A DNA stretch of 41,102 nt from a virus. The stretch covers positions 1-41,102 of the IMG/VR virus record IMGVR_UViG_3300006802_000194. One strand, 5' to 3'. The position numbers were made by a program, and so were the translations under genes. Below, in pieces: positions 24,584-32,319 of the stretch. The notes under the pieces were generated by a model. The model was not told where the DNA came from, ran no database searches, and saw nothing but the letters and a program-made list of their open reading frames with translations. Numbering within the stretch: position 1 is the stretch's first letter; every line of letters begins with the position of its first letter.

Positions 24584-25283
24584 CGCGCAGACCGCGGGCC
24601 TAGACCCTAAGAGCAGAGAAGCCAGAGCGTATCGAATAGCAGAGGCGCTTGTGGCCGCTTGGAGAGCCGAGGCGGGCGCAAAGCTCAAGCGCACAGCGAG
24701 CCTATACAAGAAGGCGATCACCCTTAGACAAGTCTCGCCGAATCATGTGATTATCAGCCTAAGCGGCGCCGTTCCCCTCATGCTCGAGTTAGGTGTTGCC
24801 CCGCATGATATGAGGCGGTATCTACTCAAGACACGGCGCCCCAACGCTTCACCGATCCGCAAAGTGAAGAAGGGCCCGCGCAAGGGCGAGCCTTACCGCT
24901 ATATTATGTTCAGGCGCACAGCCGAGGACATAGAGAGCTACGGTGGCGGCGCGGGCGCCGTTAGACAAGCCCGCAGCCTGAGCCCCTCAACGTCTCAAAC
25001 AAACGGGCGCCTAGCTTATGGCTCACGCTACAACAGCGCAAGCGCGCACTTCCTGAATAAAAGCGGCGTTAGGAGCGTGAGCGGCGCGCTTGAGGGGATG
25101 GTAAGACTGGAAGGTGGCGCGAGCACCGCGAGCAATAAAGGCAGCCGCTCGACTTATGCGACATGGCGCACAGTCTCGACACTACGCCCCGAAGCGTGGA
25201 AACACCCAGGCTTTAAGGCGCTCATGTTACACCGCAAAATCATTCAAGACGCGGCGCAGATAGCCGAGGCGGCGGGAGTTTAA
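24576..25283 (+). CDS. Tail completion/neck protein (HK97 gp10-like)
   Basis: A 235-residue basic protein. AVPLMLELGVAPHDMRRYLL near residue 65 and the C-terminal YATWRTVSTLRPEAWKHPGFKAL are typical of minor tail or neck proteins of the HK97 gp10 group, where a WxHPG-like motif closes the domain. These proteins help terminate the tail and join it to the head. Start overlaps the upstream stop and the next gene begins one base after its TAA. Confidence 0.7.
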   Translation: MFNAQTAGLDPKSREARAYRIAEALVAAWRAEAGAKLKRTASLYKKAITLRQVSPNHVIISLSGAVPLMLELGVAPHDMRRYLLKTRRPNASPIRKVKKGPRKGEPYRYIMFRRTAEDIESYGGGAGAVRQARSLSPSTSQTNGRLAYGSRYNSASAHFLNKSGVRSVSGALEGMVRLEGGASTASNKGSRSTYATWRTVSTLRPEAWKHPGFKALMLHRKIIQDAAQIAEAAGV

Positions 25284-25284
25284 C

Positions 25285-25884
25285 ATGATGCACTACCACG
25301 CGCTAAGCGTCATCAGAGCCGCCCTGAATTACTACCTGAGCCCCGAAGGTTTAGCCTCTTGGTTAGAGCTCTTTAGTGTCACCGCGCATGATACGGACAG
25401 CCTAACCACAATTCACGCGGAGCTTAGCGCCAAACCCCCACAGCTCAGAGCCTACGCGCTCGCGGGCAACGCCGAGCCGCCGCTTGTGGTAGCTCAGCTA
25501 GGTGACTATCGAGTAACAGACCGACCGCTAGGACATACAGCGGGAGGCGCGGAGGCCACGATCTCAAGCCAAGCGATCAGGCTTGAGATCATAGCCAAGG
25601 GCGCCGACGAAGCAGAGGCGCTCGCTTTCACGGTCTACGCCGCGCTCAGACAGGCCCGCGCCGACTTCCTAGCCAATGGCTATCTATCCATGAGCGTAGA
25701 CAACATCACCGAGCTAGAGCCCCATGAGGCCCTAGCCGCTGAAGAGCTTGGCATGTATATCAGGCGCATAAACGCCGCCGCCCAGATACAAGATCATATC
25801 GCGAGGCTAGGTGAATGGGATAGCACACTAGGCACCTTGACCGCTCAGCTCAGGCGCCACGGTGGCGCGATTGACCCACTCTAG
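25285..25884 (+). CDS. Tail terminator-like protein
   Basis: A 199-residue protein beginning at the first of two adjacent ATG codons (25285, 25288). An alpha/beta pattern with ISSQAIRLEIIAKGADEAEALAFTVYAALRQAR and a mid-protein strand, together with position between the gp10-like gene and the sheath, fits a tail terminator or sheath terminator that caps the tube at the neck. No catalytic motif. The call is mainly from synteny. Confidence 0.55.
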   Translation: MMHYHALSVIRAALNYYLSPEGLASWLELFSVTAHDTDSLTTIHAELSAKPPQLRAYALAGNAEPPLVVAQLGDYRVTDRPLGHTAGGAEATISSQAIRLEIIAKGADEAEALAFTVYAALRQARADFLANGYLSMSVDNITELEPHEALAAEELGMYIRRINAAAQIQDHIARLGEWDSTLGTLTAQLRRHGGAIDPL

Positions 25885-25904
25885 CCAAGCCCAACAAAAC
25901 AAGA

Positions 25905-25930
25905 TAAAATAGAGCCAACCAAGGAGGCCG
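25905..25930 (+). promoter_or_regulatory. AT-rich leader with strong ribosome site before the sheath gene
   Basis: The 49-base gap before the sheath gene is unusually AT-rich for this region. TAAAAT at 25905-25910 matches five of six positions of a sigma-70 -10 box, but no convincing -35 element lies 16-18 bases upstream. AAGGAGG follows seven bases before the ATG and is one of the best Shine-Dalgarno sequences in the window. A late promoter is possible; the ribosome site is firm. Confidence 0.4.
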
Positions 25931-25933
25931 ATC

Positions 25934-27574
25934 ATGCCGAGCTTTATCACACAAAGCGGATTCCCCCGCACCGCGCGCCCCGCTATTTACGCCCGTATTG
26001 ACGCGAGCGCCCTCGCAGGCGGCGCGCTCGATTCAGGCGCCCTCGCTATCGTAGGCGACTTTCCGAGCTTCCCGAGCTCTGAGCCCGTAGCTTTCAGCTC
26101 ACGGCGCGCTATGGCCGCCTTTGACGCGACAGACCGCGACCTTGCACAGCTCGCGGCGCTCGCCTTCTCACCTAGTGATGACGAGAACGCCAACCGAGGC
26201 GCCGCGCAGGTGGCTATGATTAACGCTCGAGAGGGCGCCGTCGCGGCCACCCTTGCACACGGGCCCATCACATTGACAAGCTCAGTATATGGGCCCCGGG
26301 GCAACCGCCTCCAGGGTACGCTCACAATCAACGGCGACACCCACGCGCTCAGCCTTAATCGAAACGGGCTCACAGAGGCGTACAGCGTAGAGAGCACCCC
26401 GCTCTTTAGCATCACCAACAACACGGGCGCCTCTATCGAGTACGAGCTAGAGACGGGCACCTTCACGCTTTTAGACGCGGGCGCGCTCACGCTCCTCTCA
26501 GTCACAAGCGCAGAGGCCCCAACCGCCCGCGCGCTCGTTGGCCTCATTGATCAGCTCGAGAACATTAGCGCGACACTCATCGACCCCATTAACGCGCCCC
26601 TCTCTGAGCTCGACTACTTGAGCGGGACAATCGCAGACGGCGCAACGGGCGAGCTCAAGGCGCCCGCGTTCCGCCTCATGCGCGAGCTCAGCGTGAGCGG
26701 CCTAGTGAGCGCAGAGCTCGACAATTCAAGCACCGCGGCGAGCTTTAGCGCGAGCACCGAGACAGCGACAGGCGGCGCCCAGGGCTCTGTTTTAGATTAC
26801 GAGGCGGCCTTACAATCTATCGAGGCGCTCAGCTATCAGCTCGTTGTTCTGTTCAGCTTGAGCGCGGCCGACCAAAGCAAGCTAGGAGCGCACCTAGACG
26901 CCGCCGCCCGCGCGGGCTACGAGCGCCAAGCCTACACGGCGATAGATTCCACAAGCGCCCTGAGCGCTGTTAAGACACGCGCCGCGAGCCTTAACGCTCC
27001 TGATATTGCCCTGACGGCCCAGTCTATCACCATCTACAGCCCAACGGGCGAGCGTGTGACCTTAGACAGCCGCTACACCGCGCTTATGTTCGCCGCGATG
27101 CAGGCAGGAAGCGACACCGCCGAGCCTTTAACACGCAAGCGCCCCCGCGTTATCTCATTCTCACAAGCGTGGAACACCCACGCCGACGCGGAAGAGGCGC
27201 TTAGATCAGGCGTGATCTTTATGAGCTCCGACACTATCGGCGCGCGTATCGAGCGCGGCATCACGACTTGGCTCGAGGACAATAACCCCATTTACAGCGA
27301 AATCAGCGCTTACGAGAGCTTACTTGTGAGCGTGAGAGACATTAGACAGGCGCTAAATGATCAAATCGGGCGCCCCGCCCGCTCGTCACAGCTCACCCTT
27401 ATAGAGAGCCGAGTAAACGCGCGCTTAAATGCTCAGGTGCTAGACGGCACGATTAAAGCGTTCGCAAACGTCACACTCGAGGACTTAGGCGATCAGGTCG
27501 CCGTGAGTTATGACGCCGCGCCCGTAGAGCCCCTCAACTTCATTACCTTGACCGCCGTCGCGCGGCGCATCTAA
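25934..27574 (+). CDS. Tail sheath protein
   Basis: A 546-residue protein with the expected size and place for the contractile sheath. The N-terminus SFITQSGFPRTARPAIYARID and AIVGDFPSFPSSEPVAF match the beta-rich start of sheath subunits. The C-terminal domain shows ISFSQAWNTHADAEEALRSGVIFMSS, then RIERGITTWLEDNNPIYSEISAYESLLVSVRDIRQAL and a long final strand region, as in the conserved sheath core that contacts the tube. The middle is an exposed variable domain. It defines the phage as contractile-tailed. Downstream is the tube gene after a 12-base gap. Confidence 0.85.
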   Translation: MPSFITQSGFPRTARPAIYARIDASALAGGALDSGALAIVGDFPSFPSSEPVAFSSRRAMAAFDATDRDLAQLAALAFSPSDDENANRGAAQVAMINAREGAVAATLAHGPITLTSSVYGPRGNRLQGTLTINGDTHALSLNRNGLTEAYSVESTPLFSITNNTGASIEYELETGTFTLLDAGALTLLSVTSAEAPTARALVGLIDQLENISATLIDPINAPLSELDYLSGTIADGATGELKAPAFRLMRELSVSGLVSAELDNSSTAASFSASTETATGGAQGSVLDYEAALQSIEALSYQLVVLFSLSAADQSKLGAHLDAAARAGYERQAYTAIDSTSALSAVKTRAASLNAPDIALTAQSITIYSPTGERVTLDSRYTALMFAAMQAGSDTAEPLTRKRPRVISFSQAWNTHADAEEALRSGVIFMSSDTIGARIERGITTWLEDNNPIYSEISAYESLLVSVRDIRQALNDQIGRPARSSQLTLIESRVNARLNAQVLDGTIKAFANVTLEDLGDQVAVSYDAAPVEPLNFITLTAVARRI

Positions 27575-27586
27575 GGAGCCCTTAAA

Positions 27587-28015
27587 ATGCCACAGTATAA
27601 AGCGATCAGCGGCGCGGCCTGTAAAGTCTACCTCTCAGCCACAGGGCAGGAAATCGGATGGGCGACAGGCGTAGACGTTAGCGAGAACATCACACAACAG
27701 CGTGTTGACGTAATAGGCGACATCGACAGCGCCGAAATCGTACCAGTAAGGCGCACCGCCACCATGAGCGTCGCGGCGATTAAGATTCAGCGTCAACCGC
27801 TAGAGGCGGCGGGCGTATGGCACAGCGGCGACACCGACGATTTACTAAACAGCGCCGCGCTCGACTTCGCTGTGATTGATGACAACACGGGCGACCCGCT
27901 CCTGACTTTGGAGGGGTGTAAGCCTACTACGCGCTCGTTTAGGGTTGATTCTCAGAGCCTTTTCACCGAAAACCTAAGCTTTGAGGTGAGGCGCATCATC
28001 TACCCAACCAACTAA
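27587..28015 (+). CDS. Tail tube protein
   Basis: A 142-residue protein immediately after the sheath. It is mostly beta strands (CKVYLSATGQEIGWATGVDVSENI, then RVDVIGDIDSAEIVPVRRTATMSV and NLSFEVRRI), with the size of hexameric inner-tube subunits of contractile tails. The tube is the channel for DNA and its length is set by the tape measure protein. AAGGAG lies upstream of the ATG. Confidence 0.8.
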   Translation: MPQYKAISGAACKVYLSATGQEIGWATGVDVSENITQQRVDVIGDIDSAEIVPVRRTATMSVAAIKIQRQPLEAAGVWHSGDTDDLLNSAALDFAVIDDNTGDPLLTLEGCKPTTRSFRVDSQSLFTENLSFEVRRIIYPTN

Positions 28016-28035
28016 GCGCCCCCGTGAGGTGACAC

Positions 28036-28485
28036 ATGAAGCTCAGCGAAATCAAAGAAGGGCGCCTTAAACCCGACACGGGCGGCCCCACCACGACCAA
28101 CGCCGAGCGGGTGATTCATCTCACATACGAGGCCCAGGGCAAGAGCCACAAGGCCACATTCACCGCGCGGGTATTGGATATGAGCGCGCGTATCTCAAGA
28201 GATCGCGCGCTTGCTATGCTGAGCGCCCCCACGCGCTTCGATGACTTACCCACGGCCGCGAGGCTTAGAATCTTCGCGCTCGCCACCCTCGCCCACGCGC
28301 TCATTGACGCGCCCGCATGGGTTGAGGAGTGGATAGGACTAGATGACGAGCTCTTATTCTCTTTATACGAGGAGGTAGCGGCCCATGAGGCCGCTTTCTT
28401 TCGCGGCGACATGGAAGAGGGCACAGCTCAGGAGGAGCGCCCCCGCGTTCAGCTTAGGGCGCTTGATACCGCCCCCCGCTCTTGA
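28036..28485 (+). CDS. Tail assembly chaperone, upstream ORF (gpG-like)
   Basis: A 149-residue protein between tube and tape measure, the usual place of the tail assembly chaperone that coats the tape measure during tail assembly. It is helical with an acidic C-terminal half (DDELLFSLYEEVAAHEAAFFRGDMEEG). GAGGTGA, an excellent ribosome site, precedes ATG 28036. The next open frame, shifted by +1, overlaps the last 100 bases, and CCCC slip candidates lie in the overlap, so a longer fused product is expected, as in phages using programmed frameshifting. Confidence 0.75.
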   Translation: MKLSEIKEGRLKPDTGGPTTTNAERVIHLTYEAQGKSHKATFTARVLDMSARISRDRALAMLSAPTRFDDLPTAARLRIFALATLAHALIDAPAWVEEWIGLDDELLFSLYEEVAAHEAAFFRGDMEEGTAQEERPRVQLRALDTAPRS

Positions 28486-28690
28486 GCCGTGCCCTTTAGA
28501 CCCCACACGACCCAACGCGCACCCCGCACAGGTCTTAGAGCTCGCGCTGTTATCTCTCGACGAGGACGCCTTTAACGCCGCCCGACCGACTCAACATGAT
28601 ACGCTACAAGCAGACGCGCCCGCTAAAACGGGCGTCGCATGGATAGACGAACAGGAGGCCGCGCGCTATGGCTCAGAGCGTACAAATTGA
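28385..28690 (+). CDS. Tail assembly chaperone, downstream ORF (gpT-like extension)
   Basis: This frame is +1 relative to the upstream chaperone. The part beyond the overlap codes for LEPCPLDPTRPNAHPAQVLELALLSLDEDAFNAA and ends at 28690. It is most likely read as a C-terminal extension after frameshifting near 28441-28479. Independent initiation is an alternative: ATG 28385 has AGGAGGT at 28370-28376 with an eight-base gap. The first 30 residues of that version are arginine-rich and look like a shadow of the upstream frame, which favours frameshifting. The coordinates given are those of the independently initiated form; the fused product would start at 28036. It overlaps the tape measure start. 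Confidence 0.6.
   Translation: MRPLSFAATWKRAQLRRSAPAFSLGRLIPPPALEPCPLDPTRPNAHPAQVLELALLSLDEDAFNAARPTQHDTLQADAPAKTGVAWIDEQEAARYGSERTN
28430..28479 (+). other. Probable programmed +1 (or -2) ribosomal frameshift region
   Basis: AGGAGGAG (28430-28437) lies three to five bases before the in-frame codon CCC (28441-28443), which is followed by another C. A second run, GCCCCCCGC (28471-28479), sits four bases before the upstream frame's TGA at 28483. A tRNA-Pro slipping from CCC to the overlapping CCC would enter the downstream frame at either site. The arrangement of a Shine-Dalgarno-like element close to a slippery P-site codon recalls the +1 shift site of the prfB gene. Not demonstrated. Confidence 0.55.
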
Positions 28691-30188
28691 CGTAAGAGTG
28701 GGAGATGATCAGCTCACACAACGGCTAAAAGAGCAGATCAGACTAGCAGAACAACTACAGCGCACACTCAACGCGCCAAGACCCGCGGGCGCCCAAATGG
28801 GAGCAGGCGCCCCGATGGGAGCAGGCGCCCCTGGGGGCATCCAACAAGACGCGCGAGGCTACTACAGAGACGCGCGCGGGCGCTACGCTTCCCCTGAAAT
28901 GCTCGCGCCGTATGGCCTACAACAACCAAACCAAGCAGATAAGGAAGAGCAAGAGCGCCGCGCGCGAAATAAAAGACGCATGGCCGCCGCTCAAAGCTTT
29001 TTAACCCAAACAAGCGCGGGCGGGATGCTTCAAAGCATAGGTGGCGCCGTCGAAAATATCCCTTTTGTCGGCCCCATAGCGAGCGCTTATCTAGGGATCA
29101 AAGGGCGCTCTCTACAAATGCGCGAGCAAATGGCAGGACAGGCCGCAGGGCTCGAACAACTAGAGGCCCGCATGATGGGCGCCATAGACACGACAGACGC
29201 ACAGGCCGCAGGCGAGGCGCTCACCAGGGAGCTCCAACCGCTAGGCTTTGGCCCCCAAGAGGCGCGGGCGCTAGGGCTCCAAGTGGCGACGGCCTACGGG
29301 CGCGGGCTATCTAGTCAACAGCTACAAGCCCAAGCGCTCGAGTTAGGAGCCGCCGAGCGCGCAGGCATCCCCGCGGCTATGCTCGCTCAATTTGCGGGCG
29401 CGCTCACAGAGGCGGGAGGCGGCGACTTTAGCGCGACTATGGAGCTCACGAAAGAGGTCAGGAACCTAGCAGAGCAAGGGCTAGATCTAAGGGGCTCAGG
29501 CGTTCAAGCGTTTCTTAGCGGCGTGAGCGGCCTAGCCTCGAGCCTAAGCGGGCAGGGCTTGAGCGTGAACGTGCGACAGCTCAGCGACACAATGAGAGGA
29601 ATCAGCCGAGTAACAGGGCGCACAGGACAGCGCCCGCTCCAGATCACACAAGCCCTTTCAGGCGCCGCAGGTGGCGCGCGCGCTGCTTTTCAAGGCCAAT
29701 TCAGCGGGCTCGTAACGTCAGCCATTCAAGCGGAAGCGTTCAGCCAAGCAGACAGCCCACTAGAGGCGATGAGAATCATGGAGGACATACAGCGCGACCC
29801 CGCACGGGTGCAGGAGATCACGCGCCGAACCTTCGGGACAGAGGGCGCCGCGCTAGGACTCGCAAGTATTGGGGGCATAGGCACACGCGAAGCAGAGAAG
29901 CTCGCCGCCGCGCCTACCCTCAGAGCCACGGGCGCCGAAGCAGCGCGCTTGACAGCGGAGCAGCTCAGCCAAGGGCTCACAATCAGCGCGGCACAAGCAC
30001 AACAACAACAGACGCTAATTGACCCACTCAGGACAGCAGAAGCCACCAAAGAGCTACAAACGCTGATCGAAACGAGCACCACACTACAAAAGTCAGTCTT
30101 ACAGTTGACCGATAACGCCCAAGCGCTACAAGCGCTTACAAAGGGCCTGGCAACCGCGCTCGATTATGCTTCCAGGTGGGTACCGTGA
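28668..30188 (+). CDS. Tape measure protein (short)
   Basis: A 506-residue protein directly after the chaperones, with AGGAGG nine bases before ATG 28668. It starts with a coiled-coil-like helix (DDQLTQRLKEQIRLAEQLQRTL), then a Gly/Ala/Met-rich low-complexity stretch with repeated MGAGAP units. A long helical body follows with small hydrophobic runs (IGGAVENIPFVGPIASAYLG) suited to membrane passage during DNA ejection. At roughly 1.5 angstroms per residue it would set a tail near 75 nm. No wall-hydrolase domain is seen. The position and helical, Ala/Gln-rich composition support the call. Confidence 0.72.
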   Translation: MAQSVQIDVRVGDDQLTQRLKEQIRLAEQLQRTLNAPRPAGAQMGAGAPMGAGAPGGIQQDARGYYRDARGRYASPEMLAPYGLQQPNQADKEEQERRARNKRRMAAAQSFLTQTSAGGMLQSIGGAVENIPFVGPIASAYLGIKGRSLQMREQMAGQAAGLEQLEARMMGAIDTTDAQAAGEALTRELQPLGFGPQEARALGLQVATAYGRGLSSQQLQAQALELGAAERAGIPAAMLAQFAGALTEAGGGDFSATMELTKEVRNLAEQGLDLRGSGVQAFLSGVSGLASSLSGQGLSVNVRQLSDTMRGISRVTGRTGQRPLQITQALSGAAGGARAAFQGQFSGLVTSAIQAEAFSQADSPLEAMRIMEDIQRDPARVQEITRRTFGTEGAALGLASIGGIGTREAEKLAAAPTLRATGAEAARLTAEQLSQGLTISAAQAQQQQTLIDPLRTAEATKELQTLIETSTTLQKSVLQLTDNAQALQALTKGLATALDYASRWVP

Positions 30189-31558
30189 AAGCCTACTACT
30201 ATACAGACACCGAGCGCCGCGAGCTCACGCACTATTTAACGGCGATCAGCATTGAGAGCTCAGTAAACGCCCCATACCACCGCGCAAGCCTGAGCCTCAA
30301 AAGCACACCCGAGCTCGAGCGCTTACTATTACCACAGACGCCACAGGGCACCGCGGGCCTTGACCTTTGGATACTAGTAACCGAGGAGCTAGACGCCCAA
30401 GAGCGCGCGCTATTCATAGGCCCCGCCCAAGAAATCAGCCGCACACTCAGGGCCACAGAATCAGCCGCGCTCACGACCGACACGCTCACACTAACAGCGA
30501 GCTCACCACTAGCACACATGATGAGCTCAGCGATCTATTTGAGCGGCCGCCCGCAAGAGATCGACGGGCACATAAACACGCTCAAGACATGGGGCGGGAC
30601 AATGCGCGAGCTCTTTCGCGCGCCGTTCCAAAATAACAACGTAGGCGCAGTCTTTCAGCGCATCTATAACAAGCTCGCGCCGCCGTATCGCTTCCCCACG
30701 TTATTGGGCGCCGACCTCTCACAAATACCAGTTATTTACAGCGCCGAGCGCGCCCAACAATACACACCCACACAAGCGCCCCTCTTTCGCTCGATTCACG
30801 GCCTAGCCGTCAACGTAGTCTCACAAGCGACAAACACAAGCGGCAGCCCCTGGCAGATTCTCGCGGGCGCCTTCGACGTCGACCCGAACCTTGTTGAGCT
30901 CTTCTATACGCTCGAGCCCGCAACAAAAGGCCCCCTATCGCAGAAGATAGGCGCAACGCCCGCAATCGTTTACAGATTTAAGCCCTATATCTTCGGACAA
31001 ATAAGCGCGCCCGCAGGCGTAAACGCAGCCAACGAACAGACCCAAGACGCAGCCAAGACCCCGCACAAGATGACGGCCAATGAGATCATTTATCTCAGCA
31101 CGACACAGAGCGATCAAGACCGCATAAACGCCGCATATGTAGACACGCCCTTGACCATATCGCGAGGCGTCGAGAGCTTCGGGCTACTCGCAAACCCCGC
31201 GCTCAATCGCGAGGATATAAACCGCGCAGGGCTCCGAATGTATCGCGCAAATTGGCCCTTTTTCCCACCACGCGGGACAGCCGAAAACATGGCGCCGCAT
31301 ACGCGCTACTTAGTAGCCATAGCCTCGACAATCACAGGACAGGCGCACCAATACGCGAGGGCGCAAGCCTCAACAGCTTACCGCCCCGACCTACGCGCGG
31401 GCCTATGGCTCAAGCTCCAAATCACAGAGCGCCGCGCGCTTGTGGCTTATATCGAGACAATCAGCCATAACCTCAGCATGAGCGGCGCCACGCTCACAAG
31501 GCGTTCACAGCTCACCCTAGCGCGCGCCTTTTACATCGAGGAGGGCAGCGACGCATGA
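30185..31558 (+). CDS. Baseplate hub protein (gp27-like)
   Basis: Best start is GTG 30185, overlapping the tape measure stop (GTGA) with AGGTGG just upstream; the GTG at 30176 lies too close to that site. The 457-residue product begins MKAYYYTDTERRELTHYL. Segments PWQILAGAFDVDPNLVELFYTLEP and the C-terminal YRPDLRAGLWLKLQITERRALVAYIETISHNL and LTRRSQLTLARAFY are typical of hub or tail-tip proteins of the T4 gp27/Mu gp44 type, which connect the tube to the spike. It is followed by a probable spike gene. Confidence 0.65.
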   Translation: MKAYYYTDTERRELTHYLTAISIESSVNAPYHRASLSLKSTPELERLLLPQTPQGTAGLDLWILVTEELDAQERALFIGPAQEISRTLRATESAALTTDTLTLTASSPLAHMMSSAIYLSGRPQEIDGHINTLKTWGGTMRELFRAPFQNNNVGAVFQRIYNKLAPPYRFPTLLGADLSQIPVIYSAERAQQYTPTQAPLFRSIHGLAVNVVSQATNTSGSPWQILAGAFDVDPNLVELFYTLEPATKGPLSQKIGATPAIVYRFKPYIFGQISAPAGVNAANEQTQDAAKTPHKMTANEIIYLSTTQSDQDRINAAYVDTPLTISRGVESFGLLANPALNREDINRAGLRMYRANWPFFPPRGTAENMAPHTRYLVAIASTITGQAHQYARAQASTAYRPDLRAGLWLKLQITERRALVAYIETISHNLSMSGATLTRRSQLTLARAFYIEEGSDA

Positions 31559-32316
31559 AAAGGAAAGTCTCACTAAGGACAGGCCCCGCGCTCTCAATCA
31601 TGCAGGTGGTCAGGCGTTATCAAGTAGAAGGGGAGCCTGCTTATGACCTGATAGACACGGGCGGGCGCTTTTATGAGGCCGCCGAAGCGCTCACACTAGG
31701 TACAGGCGCCGAGCTCGCGCTTGACTACCCGCTTGACAGCGACGTTCTAGTGCTCACACAGGGCTATGGCCCCCCGTACATTTTAGGCGGCTTCTCATCA
31801 GTCCCCCGAGCAGACAACGCCGAGCCTGACAGCGCGGGAGAATATCAAAGCGCCCTAGCGCTAGGAGACGCCCAGATAAGTAAAGGCGCCACACGTTTAA
31901 TCATCACCGAAGCGGGCGCATATATTGGCCCCGTGCTCAGAGCACAAGGGCGCCTAGAGGTAAGCAACGGCGCAGAGCCCACACAGAGCGCCGCCGTAGC
32001 CGAGCCCACGCGCGACACCTTACAAGACCACACCGACAGGCTAGACGAGCTCAAGAGCGCCGTAGATAAACTGCTACAGATCGCAGAGCTCACAGCGGCC
32101 ACAGCACTAACCACCACCGCCACAGAAGCCACAGCGGCGGCGGCCGCCGCAACCCAGGCGGGCGACCTGATCACGGCGGCGCAAAAGACCGACGAGGCCG
32201 CACGGGCCACAAGCTTGGCCGCCGAGGCCCCCGAGCTCACCACTACGCACCAAATCGGGACACCAAGCCCCCCGCCTGATATAATACTGAGCGAGCTTCT
32301 AAAACTTGAGAGATGA
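31555..32316 (+). CDS. Baseplate spike-like protein
   Basis: A 253-residue protein after the hub. The N-terminal 110 residues are beta-rich (ALSIMQVVRRYQVEGEPAYDLIDTGG, DVLVLTQGYGPPYILGGF) and compatible with an OB fold as in puncturing spikes. ATRLIITEAGAYIGPV continues the strand pattern. The last 100 residues are an Ala/Thr-rich helical stretch (TATEATAAAAAATQAGDLITAAQKTDEAA), which is unusual for a spike tip and may be a trimeric coil. Overlap ATGA with the hub gene. The call depends on order and fold pattern. Confidence 0.5.
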   Translation: MKRKVSLRTGPALSIMQVVRRYQVEGEPAYDLIDTGGRFYEAAEALTLGTGAELALDYPLDSDVLVLTQGYGPPYILGGFSSVPRADNAEPDSAGEYQSALALGDAQISKGATRLIITEAGAYIGPVLRAQGRLEVSNGAEPTQSAAVAEPTRDTLQDHTDRLDELKSAVDKLLQIAELTAATALTTTATEATAAAAAATQAGDLITAAQKTDEAARATSLAAEAPELTTTHQIGTPSPPPDIILSELLKLER

Positions 32317-32319
32317 CCC

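Noticed and set aside
25871-25910. Complete sigma-70 promoter before the sheath gene
   Set aside because: TTGACC and TAAAAT are present but separated by 28 bases, too far for a standard promoter; kept only as an AT-rich leader.
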